From NCBI GenBank assembly GCA_900313265.1, contig OMRN01000074.1, positions 1-8,207 of the forward strand: a DNA stretch of 8,207 nucleotides, read 5' to 3'. Each line of letters opens with the position of its first letter. The first letter of the stretch is position 1. Positions 1 to 8,207 of the stretch are shown here, piece after piece. This stretch comes from an uncultured Lachnospiraceae bacterium. Lineage in GTDB: Bacteria; Bacillota; Clostridia; Lachnospirales; Lachnospiraceae. Below the pieces are notes generated by a model. It made no database searches and was not told the DNA's origin. It saw nothing but the letters and a program-made list of their open reading frames with translations. Made by a program: the position numbers and the translations under genes.

Positions 1-1181
1 TTAATCGATTCATCCGGAGCTGCCGTATACAGAGCCTTCAAAATGACGGGCGTCAGTATCGAGGAAATGATAATAAGCAGAATAACCGAGGTGAAATATA
101 CGGGATTTAGCAGTCCGACGGCCAGTCCTTTTTGCGATACAATCAAAGCCACCTCGCCTCTGGTCATCATGCCGACACCGATTTTTATTGCGTGCTTAAA
201 CGGATATCCGAGTAACCTGGCCATAAGTCCGCAGCCGATAATTTTTGCCAGAAGGCCGACCGCAACAAAAGCAAGCGAGAACCACAGAATCGACAGATTA
301 AATTCCTTAATGTCCGTCTTTAAACCGATACTCGCAAAAAAGATCGGGCCGAACATAATGTAGGAATTGATGTCAAGTCGTCTCGCAATATAGTCCGAAT
401 CGTGGATATTGCAAAGAATCAGTCCGGCAACATAGGCACCGGTAATATCGGCAATGCCGAAATATTTTTCAGCAATAAACGAAAGGGCAAGGCAGAGAGC
501 CAGACCCGCGATGGTGATACGTCTTGTGTGCGGATAACGCTGGTCAACCTTCTTAAATACCTTGTATGCCGCATATCCTATAATCAGGGCGAGAACAAAG
601 AAAATCGCCGTGTTGCGAAGCACAAGCAGGGGTTTTGCGGTGGGATCGTTAAATCCAACTACAACTGTAAGTACAATCATGCCGATAACATCATCGATAA
701 TTGCCGCGTTAATGATACAGGTACCGATTTCACCCTTTAAAACACCCATTTCACGTAAGGATTCGACCGTAATCGAAACGCTCGTTGCCGTCATGATGGT
801 ACCCATGAAAAGAGCCTTGAAAAATTCAGGAGTACCGAATCCGGAAAACCCGTAAAACAACATATAAAGAAGCGTTCCGCCGGCAAGCGGCACAAAAACA
901 CCTGAGCATGCAATTGCCAGAGCCTTCGGTCCCGTTTTGATTAAGTCCTTGATATTGGTTTCAAGACCCGCACAGAACATTAAAAGAATAACGCCGATTT
1001 CCGCCATCTGCGAAATAAACGGTGTAATCTCCACCCAGTCTAAAAGACAGGGTCCGAGAACCAGACCGGCCACGATTTCACCCGCTACCTGGGGCGCTTT
1101 TAATTTTCTGGCAAGAAGCCCGAACAGCTTGGCGAAAATAATGATTATCGCCAGATCCTTACAAATTTCATATGCCTGCAT
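1..1181 (-). CDS. CPA2-family cation:proton antiporter, 3' end cut by window
   Basis: This is a membrane antiporter of the KefB/NapA (CPA2, Na_H_Exchanger) family, which exchanges H+ for Na+ or K+ across the cytoplasmic membrane. Starting from the ATG at 1181 I read 393 codons with no stop, and the frame is still open at base 1, so the gene is partial. The product is almost entirely hydrophobic, with about 12-13 membrane segments between residues 8 and 384. The ion-binding Asp pair is D163-D164 in NAAIIDDVIGM, matching the paired aspartates of electrogenic CPA2 members. A TATSVSI stretch (131-137), an early PQVAGEIVAGLVLGP segment (30-44) and a late MMTRGEVALI motif (338-347) are also family hallmarks. 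The start is preceded by AGAAGG about 11 nt upstream. A C-terminal TrkA-type domain cannot be judged because it would lie outside the window. The transported ion (Na+ or K+) cannot be told from sequence alone. The gene is 114 nt downstream of the DUF1624 gene and may be co-transcribed with it or have its own promoter. Confidence 0.93.
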   Translation of the reverse strand, partial: MQAYEICKDLAIIIIFAKLFGLLARKLKAPQVAGEIVAGLVLGPCLLDWVEITPFISQMAEIGVILLMFCAGLETNIKDLIKTGPKALAIACSGVFVPLAGGTLLYMLFYGFSGFGTPEFFKALFMGTIMTATSVSITVESLREMGVLKGEIGTCIINAAIIDDVIGMIVLTVVVGFNDPTAKPLLVLRNTAIFFVLALIIGYAAYKVFKKVDQRYPHTRRITIAGLALCLALSFIAEKYFGIADITGAYVAGLILCNIHDSDYIARRLDINSYIMFGPIFFASIGLKTDIKEFNLSILWFSLAFVAVGLLAKIIGCGLMARLLGYPFKHAIKIGVGMMTRGEVALIVSQKGLAVGLLNPVYFTSVILLIIISSILTPVILKALYTAAPDESI

Positions 1182-1226
1182 ATCACTTATTACCTTCTGA
1201 TTTCTTTATAATCATTAACCTGTATT

Positions 1227-1254
1227 TATTTAATTATTGTTAATACACTTTCAA
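1227..1254 (-). promoter_or_regulatory. weak candidate promoter for the antiporter gene
   Basis: On the minus strand a TTGAAA -35-like hexamer (1254-1249) is followed after 16 nt by TAAATA (1232-1227). The -35 matches consensus at 5 of 6 positions, but the -10 matches at only 3. A second option is TATAAA nearer the gene, but its upstream hexamer is poor and the leader would be very short. No strong intrinsic terminator separates the upstream gene, so read-through from the promoter at 2106-2134 is an equally good explanation for expression. The -35 sits on the junction of two of the direct repeats described for this gap. Confidence 0.25.
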
Positions 1255-1286
1255 TACGCTTTAAAATGCGCTTTATCTGCGCTTTA
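1242..1286. repeat. four degenerate direct repeats, 11-12 bp period
   Basis: On the plus strand four copies of an 11-base unit follow each other: AATACACTTTC at 1242, AATACGCTTTA at 1253, AATGCGCTTTA at 1265 and TCTGCGCTTTA at 1276. The shared core is T-R-C-R-CTTT. The spacings are 11, 12 and 11 bp, about one helical turn, so the copies would lie on the same DNA face. The array sits 61-105 bp before the antiporter start and just past the stop of the DUF1624 gene. The position and phasing resemble tandem operator half-sites of OmpR/PhoB-type response regulators, but no regulator is present in the window and this role is inference. GCGC pairs in neighbouring copies could form a short imperfect hairpin followed by TTTT on the minus strand, so a weak terminator role is an alternative. 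Confidence 0.5.
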
Positions 1287-1295
1287 GATTTCCCG

Positions 1296-2081
1296 TCACT
1301 TCTTAATAAACAAAGATATAATCCATAAAATTACGAGAAATACCGGCTGATGGATTAAATATACCCAAAGCGAATATCTTCCGAGGAAGGTTACCGGCTC
1401 AATCCGGATCTTCATAATCTTCAGGGAATTAATCTTCTCTCCAATCCATCCGTAAAGGGAAAATCCGCTCATAAATAAGAAAAACCACGGCATCAGCGGA
1501 AAATAATCCGAGGACTGAAAAGTTGCATTCGGAAAACCGATAAATGCCGTAACCATCGCCAAAACGGGATTTTTCGCTTTATACAAAAAGTCCGGATAGT
1601 AAAAAAGCGGATGTCCGTAAATTCCCGCATATCCGGCATACATATGTATTGTCAGGAAAAAGCACAGTAAACATGCGAAGAAAAATACCGGTGCGTTTTT
1701 CTTATTGACAATCTTCCTAAAGGGAACCGACAGAAGCATCGATGCTCCGATCAACGTCAGGACACCGAAATAAATCGGAATAAAACCGCCTTTTGTCATG
1801 ATTCCGGCAAGTACCGTCGAAGCCGTTATGGCAAGTCCTGCTGCCGATACGATAAGTCCGCGCTTTAACGTCTTTTTTCCCATAAAAGCACAGTATCCGG
1901 AGAGAAAAATAAAGGTTCCGCGAACCAGCTGTCCGAATACGTGGTATCCGAACGAATAGGTATATTCCGGATCGATTCCGAGCATAGTGGGAAGATCGTA
2001 GTTAATATGAATTAAAAACATGCCCAGAATAGCCATGCCGCGAATCGTATCCAGTAAATATAAACGCTTCTTCTGTTCCAT
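1296..2081 (-). CDS. DUF1624 / HGSNAT-catalytic-like membrane acetyltransferase homologue
   Basis: This is a 261-residue multi-pass membrane protein of the DUF1624 family, related to the catalytic part of heparan-alpha-glucosaminide N-acetyltransferase. That family moves acetyl groups from cytosolic acetyl-CoA onto sugar acceptors across a membrane. Visible hallmarks are the N-terminal LYLLDTIRGMAIL with a downstream His (H25 in MFLIHINYDL), FIFLSGYCA (58-66), FGVLTLIGASMLL (105-117), DYFPLMPWFFLFMSG (192-206) and the C-terminal GRYSLWVYLIHQP (234-246, with H244). I see about eight hydrophobic segments, at roughly 13-30, 48-66, 75-95, 102-119, 130-148, 170-185, 195-213 and 232-258. The ATG at 2081 has AGAGG and AAGGA purine stretches just upstream. 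The gene has its own promoter and lies after the gyrA terminator, so it is probably not part of the gyrase operon. The substrate of bacterial members is not known to me; envelope glycan acetylation is a guess. A distant resemblance to acyltransferase-3 proteins exists, but the motifs fit DUF1624 better. Confidence 0.82.
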   Translation of the reverse strand: MEQKKRLYLLDTIRGMAILGMFLIHINYDLPTMLGIDPEYTYSFGYHVFGQLVRGTFIFLSGYCAFMGKKTLKRGLIVSAAGLAITASTVLAGIMTKGGFIPIYFGVLTLIGASMLLSVPFRKIVNKKNAPVFFFACLLCFFLTIHMYAGYAGIYGHPLFYYPDFLYKAKNPVLAMVTAFIGFPNATFQSSDYFPLMPWFFLFMSGFSLYGWIGEKINSLKIMKIRIEPVTFLGRYSLWVYLIHQPVFLVILWIISLFIKK

Positions 2082-2105
2082 TATTTCCTTTTCCTCTGAT
2101 TTTCC

Positions 2106-2134
2106 ACTTTAAGTCTTTACCGTGGATATGTCAA
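2106..2134 (-). promoter_or_regulatory. sigma-A type promoter of the DUF1624 gene
   Basis: On the minus strand a perfect -35 TTGACA (2134-2129) is followed after 17 nt by TAAAGT (2111-2106), which matches 4 of 6 positions of the -10 consensus. A run of six T lies just upstream of the -35 and could act as an AT-rich UP-like element. Transcription would begin near 2099, giving a leader of about 18-20 nt that just contains the ribosome binding site. It sits about 23 bp downstream of the gyrA terminator hairpin, as expected for a new transcription unit. Confidence 0.65.
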
Positions 2135-2156
2135 GAAAAAATCCCGGACGCCTATG

Positions 2157-2187
2157 TGAAAGAACGGAGCAGCTTATGCTGCCCCGT
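2157..2187 (-). terminator. probable intrinsic terminator after gyrA
   Basis: On the minus strand ACGGGGCAGC and GCTGCTCCGT pair into a 10-bp stem with one G-U wobble around an ATAA loop (2187-2164). A short interrupted U-tract, TCTTTC, follows. The hairpin starts about 58 nt beyond the gyrA stop codon and precedes the promoter of the next gene. The stem is strong, but the U-tract is poor, so some read-through is possible. Confidence 0.7.
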
Positions 2188-2244
2188 CATCATTCATAAT
2201 TTTCCCAAAATATCTTTCAATGAATATCCGCCTTTAAGAGGTTT

Positions 2245-4836
2245 TTATTCATCACTTCCCCCGTTGCCTTCATCATCGTCTTCGTCCTGCTCTACGGGGA
2301 AGATTAAATTCTCTTCTGCGGGATCGTCATCCGGATCTACCTGGACTTCCTCAAGAGCCTCTTCGATATCATCGAATTCCTGGTTTCCGTCACTGATCTT
2401 CTCTCTGACCTTGGCAATCTTGGCTACGGTAACTTTCTTATCTAAGTTAATCAGTTTAACACCTGAGGTATGACGGCCGATGGTGGAAATATCGCCCATC
2501 GGAATCTGAATAATTACACCGGCAGAGGTAATAATCATGATTTCATGATCGTCGTTTACAGCCTTTACACCGACGAGATTTCCGGTTTTTTCGGTAATCT
2601 TGTAACATTTCACTCCCTTACCGCCACGATGCTGGATATTGAATTCTTCCAGTCTGGTTCTCTTACCGATACCGCGCTCGGAAACAACAAGTAAGGAATC
2701 TCCCTGATGGTCAAGCTGCATTCCGACGATTTCATCCTGATCGTTTAAGTTCATGCCGATAACACCCATACTGGAACGTCCGGTGGAACGCACATCGGTT
2801 TCCTTGAAACGGATACACATACCGAATTTGGTTACTAAGAAGATTTCGGTATCTTTATCCGTGGATTTTACTTCGATTAATTCATCATCGTCACGCAGAT
2901 TTATGGCAATCAGACCGCTCTTCCTTATATGGGAGAATTCGCTGAGCGGCGTTTTCTTTACGGTACCCTTTCTGGTTACCATGAACAGATTTCGCTCTTC
3001 CTCCATGTCCTTAATCGGAATGATAGCCGAAATCTTTTCGCCCGGATTAAGCTGAAGAAGATTGATGATTGCAACTCCTCTGGATGTTCTTCCGGATTCG
3101 GGAATTTCATACGCTTTCATGCGGTATACCCGTCCGAAATTGGTAAAGAACATAATATAATGATGCGTCGTGGTCATCAAAAGATCTTCGATATAATCAT
3201 CTTCAATCGTCGTCATTCCCTTAATTCCGCGGCCGCCTCTGTGCTGGGATTTAAAGTTATCCACCGTCATTCTCTTCACGTAACCTAAAGAGGACATGGC
3301 AATAACGGTATTCTCGTTCGGAACCAGATCTTCGGATGAAATATCATATACATCATAACCGATGGAAGTACGTCTCGGATCCGCATATTTATCACGAATG
3401 GCAAGGATTTCATCCTTGATGACACCGAGAAGAACTTTCTCATCCGCTAAAATTCCGCGTAAGTATTCGATTCTGGCAAGTAGTTCTTTATGTTCGTTTT
3501 CGAGTTTTTCTCTTTCCAGACCGGTCAGTGTACGAAGCTTCATTTCCACGATTGCATTCGCCTGAATCTCCGTTAAATCAAAGCGGTCCATCAACGTCTG
3601 TTTTGCAACGGGAACATTCTCGCTGCTTCTGATAATCCGGATTACTTCATCGATATGGTCAAGAGCAATTAACAGACCCTGTAAAATATGATCTCTCTCA
3701 AGAGCCTTATTTAAATCAAACTGTGTTCTTCTGGTAACGACTTCCTTTTGATGATCCAGATAGCAGTTTAACATTTGAAGGAGATTTAATACCTTCGGCT
3801 CGTTATCCACAAGCGCAAGCATAATCACACCGAATGTATCCTGCAACTGTGTATGCTTAAACAAATGATTTAACATGATATTCGGATTGACGTCACGCCT
3901 GAGTTCAATGACGATACGCATACCTTCACGGTTGGTCTCATCACGTAAATCCGTAATACCGTCCAGTTTCTTTTCCTTTACCAGTTCCGCGATTTTTTCA
4001 ATCAAACGGGCTTTGTTTACCATATAAGGAAGTTCTGTAACAATGATTCTGTTTTTGCCGTTTGCGAGTGTCTCGATATCGGTAACCGCACGCACACGGA
4101 TTTTTCCGCGTCCGGTACGATAAGCTTCTTCGATTCCCTTGGTTCCGAGAATCATGGCACCGGTCGGAAAATCCGGTCCCTTCACGATATCCATAAGTTC
4201 GTCAATTTCCGTTTCGCGGTCTTCTTTTACATGATTATCAATGATTTTTACAACCGCATCGATGGTTTCACCTAAATTGTGAGGCGGAATATTGGTTGCC
4301 ATACCAACCGCAATACCGGTTGTTCCGTTTACCAAAAGGTTCGGAAAACGGGAAGGAAGAACGGTCGGTTCTTTTTCCGTTTCATCGAAGTTCGGTATAA
4401 AATCAACGGTATCTTTATTAATATCCGCTAAAAGTTCGGTAGCGATTTTGGAAAGACGTGCTTCGGTATAACGCATGGCTGCGGCGCCGTCTCCGTCGAC
4501 CGAACCGAAGTTTCCGTGACCGTCTACCAGGACATTTCTCATCGACCATTCCTGTGCCATATTAACCAAAGCACCGTAAATGGAGGAGTCACCGTGAGGA
4601 TGGTATTTACCCATCGTATCACCAACGATACGCGCCGATTTACGATGAGGTTTGTCCGGAGTATTTCCGAGTTCAAGCATTGCATAAAGGATTCTTCTCT
4701 GAACCGGTTTTAAGCCGTCCCTTACATCCGGAAGTGCACGTGCCGCGATAACGCTCATGGCGTAATCGATATAGCACGTTTCCATGGTATTTTTTAAATC
4801 CACCTGTTCTATCTTGTCATATGTCAGGTCTTCCAT
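2245..4836 (-). CDS. gyrA: DNA gyrase subunit A
   Basis: This is the DNA breakage-reunion subunit of gyrase. With GyrB it forms the A2B2 enzyme that introduces negative supercoils in an ATP-dependent way, and it is the target of quinolones. It has 863 residues, close to the usual 820-875. The winged-helix/tower breakage domain spans about 5-495, with the catalytic Tyr Y123 in AMRYTEARL (E. coli Y122). The quinolone-determining region [17 protein letters not shown] (79-95) has Ser at 84 (E. coli S83) but Gly at 88 (E. coli D87). The C-terminal beta-pinwheel spans about 500-810 and contains the GyrA box as QHRGGRG (531-537), plus a second box-like QHRGGKG (735-741). The tail from 820 is very acidic, with 22 Asp or Glu among the last 44 residues. 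The ATG at 4836 is preceded by AAGGAG with 8-nt spacing. The gene begins 24 nt after the gyrB stop and is surely co-transcribed with it. No frameshift or truncation is seen. Confidence 0.99.
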   Translation of the reverse strand: MEDLTYDKIEQVDLKNTMETCYIDYAMSVIAARALPDVRDGLKPVQRRILYAMLELGNTPDKPHRKSARIVGDTMGKYHPHGDSSIYGALVNMAQEWSMRNVLVDGHGNFGSVDGDGAAAMRYTEARLSKIATELLADINKDTVDFIPNFDETEKEPTVLPSRFPNLLVNGTTGIAVGMATNIPPHNLGETIDAVVKIIDNHVKEDRETEIDELMDIVKGPDFPTGAMILGTKGIEEAYRTGRGKIRVRAVTDIETLANGKNRIIVTELPYMVNKARLIEKIAELVKEKKLDGITDLRDETNREGMRIVIELRRDVNPNIMLNHLFKHTQLQDTFGVIMLALVDNEPKVLNLLQMLNCYLDHQKEVVTRRTQFDLNKALERDHILQGLLIALDHIDEVIRIIRSSENVPVAKQTLMDRFDLTEIQANAIVEMKLRTLTGLEREKLENEHKELLARIEYLRGILADEKVLLGVIKDEILAIRDKYADPRRTSIGYDVYDISSEDLVPNENTVIAMSSLGYVKRMTVDNFKSQHRGGRGIKGMTTIEDDYIEDLLMTTTHHYIMFFTNFGRVYRMKAYEIPESGRTSRGVAIINLLQLNPGEKISAIIPIKDMEEERNLFMVTRKGTVKKTPLSEFSHIRKSGLIAINLRDDDELIEVKSTDKDTEIFLVTKFGMCIRFKETDVRSTGRSSMGVIGMNLNDQDEIVGMQLDHQGDSLLVVSERGIGKRTRLEEFNIQHRGGKGVKCYKITEKTGNLVGVKAVNDDHEIMIITSAGVIIQIPMGDISTIGRHTSGVKLINLDKKVTVAKIAKVREKISDGNQEFDDIEEALEEVQVDPDDDPAEENLIFPVEQDEDDDEGNGGSDE
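3803..3811 (+). other. exact DnaA-box sequence inside gyrA
   Basis: The nine bases TTATCCACA, the consensus DnaA box, occur here followed by A. They are the complement of gyrA codons for Val-Asp-Asn (residues 343-345), so coding constraint may explain them. A single isolated box inside a gene is weak evidence for function. It is listed because an identical site occurs in gyrB at 6641-6649. Confidence 0.3.
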
Positions 4837-4860
4837 TGAATTAACTCCTTATATTAAATA

Positions 4861-6835
<1,975 letters not shown>

Positions 6836-6841
6836 AAATAT

Positions 6842-7930
6842 TTAACCGTTCATTTCTTCTACTTCGCCGTCATGAACCTTATACACTTTATTAATCTGAA
6901 ACCGGTTATTTACGAATTCATCCAGTCCCGTACAGGTGATGATTGTCTGAACATCACCGATGGAATTAAGAAGTGTATTCTGTCTTGACGAATCCAGTTC
7001 CGATAAAACATCATCCAGTAAAAGAATCGGAACATCCTTCGTTATTCTTTTCACCAGTTCCACTTCGGCCAATTTTAAGGAAAGAGCAGCCGTTCTCTGC
7101 TGTCCCTGTGAACCGAATTTTCGAATATCTATTCCGTTAATTTCAAAAATAAAATCGTCACGATGCGGACCTGTGGAAGTGATTTTTGACTTTATATCCC
7201 TGTCCTTGGAATCGTTTAATTTTCTTTCGTAATCCTCAATTGTTGTATCCGGATCATAGATAATCTTTATTTCTTCCTTACCGCCCGAAAGTTTATTATG
7301 AATATCATAAATAATTTCATTTAACTGGGAAACGAACTGGATTCTTCTTTCGATTACCTTGCTTCCGTAAGAAATCAGCTGATTATCCCATATATCCAGA
7401 GTACTTTTCAATTCCGGTTTAAAGAATATTTCTTTTAAAAGAACATTTCGCTGGTTAATGATTTTATTATAATTATTCAGATTATAAAGATAAAAAGGAT
7501 CCAGCTGGCAAAGTTCCATATCCACGAATTTTCTCCGGTAAGCGGGACCGTCCTGGATAATTCTTAAATCTTCCGGCGAAAACATAACCACATTTACCGT
7601 ACCGAGTACATCCGCAGCTTTGCTTACTTTTTCAAGATTAACGGATATACCTTTTGATTTATTCTTACGGATATGCATGTCAATCCGGATATTCTCATCA
7701 TTTTTAACGATAAATCCTCTTACATGACCTTCTTCACCGTCAAAAATGATTACGTCTTTATCTTTGGCTCCTTTGTAGGATTTGGTAATTGCCAGATAAA
7801 AAACAGCTTCCAGAATATTGGTTTTGCCCTGACCGTTATCTCCGAAAAGGATTGTGGTTTTTTCATCAAAATCAATTTGTAAGGATTTATAATTTCTGAA
7901 ATTATCGATTTCCAGTCTTTTAATGTACAT
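6842..7930 (-). CDS. recF: DNA replication and repair protein RecF
   Basis: RecF is an SMC-like ATP-binding protein that works with RecO and RecR to load RecA at single-strand gaps and stalled forks in the cytoplasm. The 362 residues match the family length. It opens with the typical KRLEIDNFRNY (4-14). Walker A is GDNGQGKTN (30-38, K36). TGPHRDD (253-259) is a RecF hallmark, the ABC signature is SQGQQRT (274-280), and Walker B with the D-loop is ILLLDDVLSELD (302-313). A helical lobe, about 120-250, separates the two ATPase halves. The ATG at 7930 lies inside the end of yaaA (11-nt overlap). It has only a weak, distant AAAGG upstream, which suggests translational coupling to yaaA. No frame defect is seen. 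Confidence 0.98.
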   Translation of the reverse strand: MYIKRLEIDNFRNYKSLQIDFDEKTTILFGDNGQGKTNILEAVFYLAITKSYKGAKDKDVIIFDGEEGHVRGFIVKNDENIRIDMHIRKNKSKGISVNLEKVSKAADVLGTVNVVMFSPEDLRIIQDGPAYRRKFVDMELCQLDPFYLYNLNNYNKIINQRNVLLKEIFFKPELKSTLDIWDNQLISYGSKVIERRIQFVSQLNEIIYDIHNKLSGGKEEIKIIYDPDTTIEDYERKLNDSKDRDIKSKITSTGPHRDDFIFEINGIDIRKFGSQGQQRTAALSLKLAEVELVKRITKDVPILLLDDVLSELDSSRQNTLLNSIGDVQTIITCTGLDEFVNNRFQINKVYKVHDGEVEEMNG

Positions 7931-8126
7931 TTATTATCCGGCCTTTAAACTCTACCACATCGCCTTTTTTTATTTTCTTGCCGCGTTCGGACGCTGTTTC
8001 ACCGTTCACTTTTACATTACCTTCCATTATTTCGAATTTGGCATCCGAACCGTTATCAATCAAATCGGCTGCTTTCATCAGCTGACACAATTTGATATAT
8101 TCACCTTTTAATATAAAATCTTCCAT
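7920..8126 (-). CDS. yaaA: S4 domain RNA-binding protein YaaA (RlbA-like)
   Basis: This is a 68-residue protein made almost wholly of one S4 RNA-binding domain (about residues 8-66), as in the B. subtilis YaaA family, recently also called RlbA and linked to ribosome maturation. Family features are the hydrophobic KLCQLMKAADLI helix (12-23), G26 followed by AK at 29-30, the VKVNGE turn (38-43), the basic ERGKKIKKGD loop (47-56) and the final VVEFKGRI strand. The location between dnaN and recF is the standard Firmicute position and supports the call. The start codon at 8126 has AGGA about 11 nt upstream and lies 12 nt after the dnaN stop. The last 11 nt are shared with recF in another frame. 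The exact RNA target in this organism cannot be deduced from sequence. Confidence 0.93.
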   Translation of the reverse strand: MEDFILKGEYIKLCQLMKAADLIDNGSDAKFEIMEGNVKVNGETASERGKKIKKGDVVEFKGRIINVH

Positions 8127-8138
8127 TTCTTTATCATC

Positions 8139-8207
8139 CTATGCATCCGCACTTAAATTAACCGGAAGAATCATATAGGTATAACTGTCTTCATCATCCC
8201 TGATAAA
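8139..8207 (-). CDS. dnaN: DNA polymerase III beta sliding clamp, C-terminal end only
   Basis: Only the last 22 codons and a TAG stop are in the window. They encode FIRDDEDSYTYMILPVNLSADA. The Y-x-Y-M-I-L-P-V ending is the characteristic last strand of the beta clamp, which encircles DNA and tethers polymerase III; the conserved M-x-P or L-P segment helps form the client-peptide pocket. Adjacency to yaaA, recF and gyrB, and the 12-nt gap to yaaA, support the identification. Nothing can be said about the missing N-terminal part. Confidence 0.93.
   Translation of the reverse strand, partial: FIRDDEDSYTYMILPVNLSADA

Noticed and set aside
402..855. Overlapping plus-strand open frames of about 100 codons at the left end.
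   Set aside because: They are antisense to the antiporter, whose minus-strand frame is continuous and carries clear family motifs.
1255..1290. An intrinsic terminator after the DUF1624 gene, built from the GCGC pairs.
   Set aside because: The stem is only four strong pairs with mismatches beyond, and the direct-repeat reading explains the whole 45-bp stretch better.
1182..2244. An rRNA or tRNA gene after gyrA, as occurs next to gyrase genes in some Firmicutes.
   Set aside because: The region is filled by the DUF1624 gene and short gaps; no rRNA-like or cloverleaf sequence was seen.
3257..3265. TTATCCACC, a near match to the DnaA box.
   Set aside because: The final base is wrong and the site is inside gyrA coding sequence. 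I did not count it with the two exact boxes; CGTGGATAT-like sequences near 400 and 2121 have two mismatches and were also dropped.
4565..4582. Calling GyrA Gly88 an acquired quinolone-resistance mutation.
   Set aside because: The residue may well be the natural state in this lineage, and a single sequence cannot distinguish the two; it is reported only as a position to compare.

Overview
The window reads as a chromosomal, origin-proximal stretch of a low-to-moderate G+C Firmicute, most likely a clostridial species and plausibly Lachnospiraceae. The grounds are the gene order dnaN-yaaA-recF-gyrB-gyrA, a short GyrB of 639 residues without the insert found in Enterobacteria, Gram-positive style ribosome binding sites, and the sequence flavour of GyrA and of the HGSNAT-like membrane protein. 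The genus assignment is an inference. No mobile element, tRNA, rRNA or CRISPR array was seen, and every gene lies on the minus strand. The replication origin should therefore lie beyond the right end, upstream of dnaN.

Reading in the direction of transcription (right to left): 8207-8139 is the last part of dnaN (sliding clamp). It is followed 12 nt later by yaaA (S4-type RNA-binding protein), whose end overlaps the start of recF (recombination mediator) by 11 nt. A 61-nt gap then carries a good candidate promoter for gyrB, followed 24 nt after its stop codon by gyrA. The two gyrase subunits thus look able to be made both as part of the dnaN-recF operon and from their own promoter. A stable hairpin after gyrA (about 2157-2187) probably ends that unit.

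Left of the gyrase genes, a separate promoter (2106-2134) drives a multi-pass membrane protein of the DUF1624/HGSNAT-catalytic family (1296-2081). A 114-nt AT-rich gap follows, containing four degenerate direct repeats with an 11-12 bp period. After it comes a CPA2-type cation:proton antiporter that runs off the left edge (1181 to 1).

Functionally the right two thirds is a housekeeping replication, repair and topology block: clamp, gap repair and supercoiling. The left third is envelope and ion homeostasis. I found no convincing novel multi-gene system. The most useful leads are the 11-bp-period repeat array in front of the antiporter, the dedicated gyrB promoter, two exact DnaA-box sequences inside gyrA and gyrB, and a glycine at the quinolone-determining position 87 (E. 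coli numbering) of GyrA.
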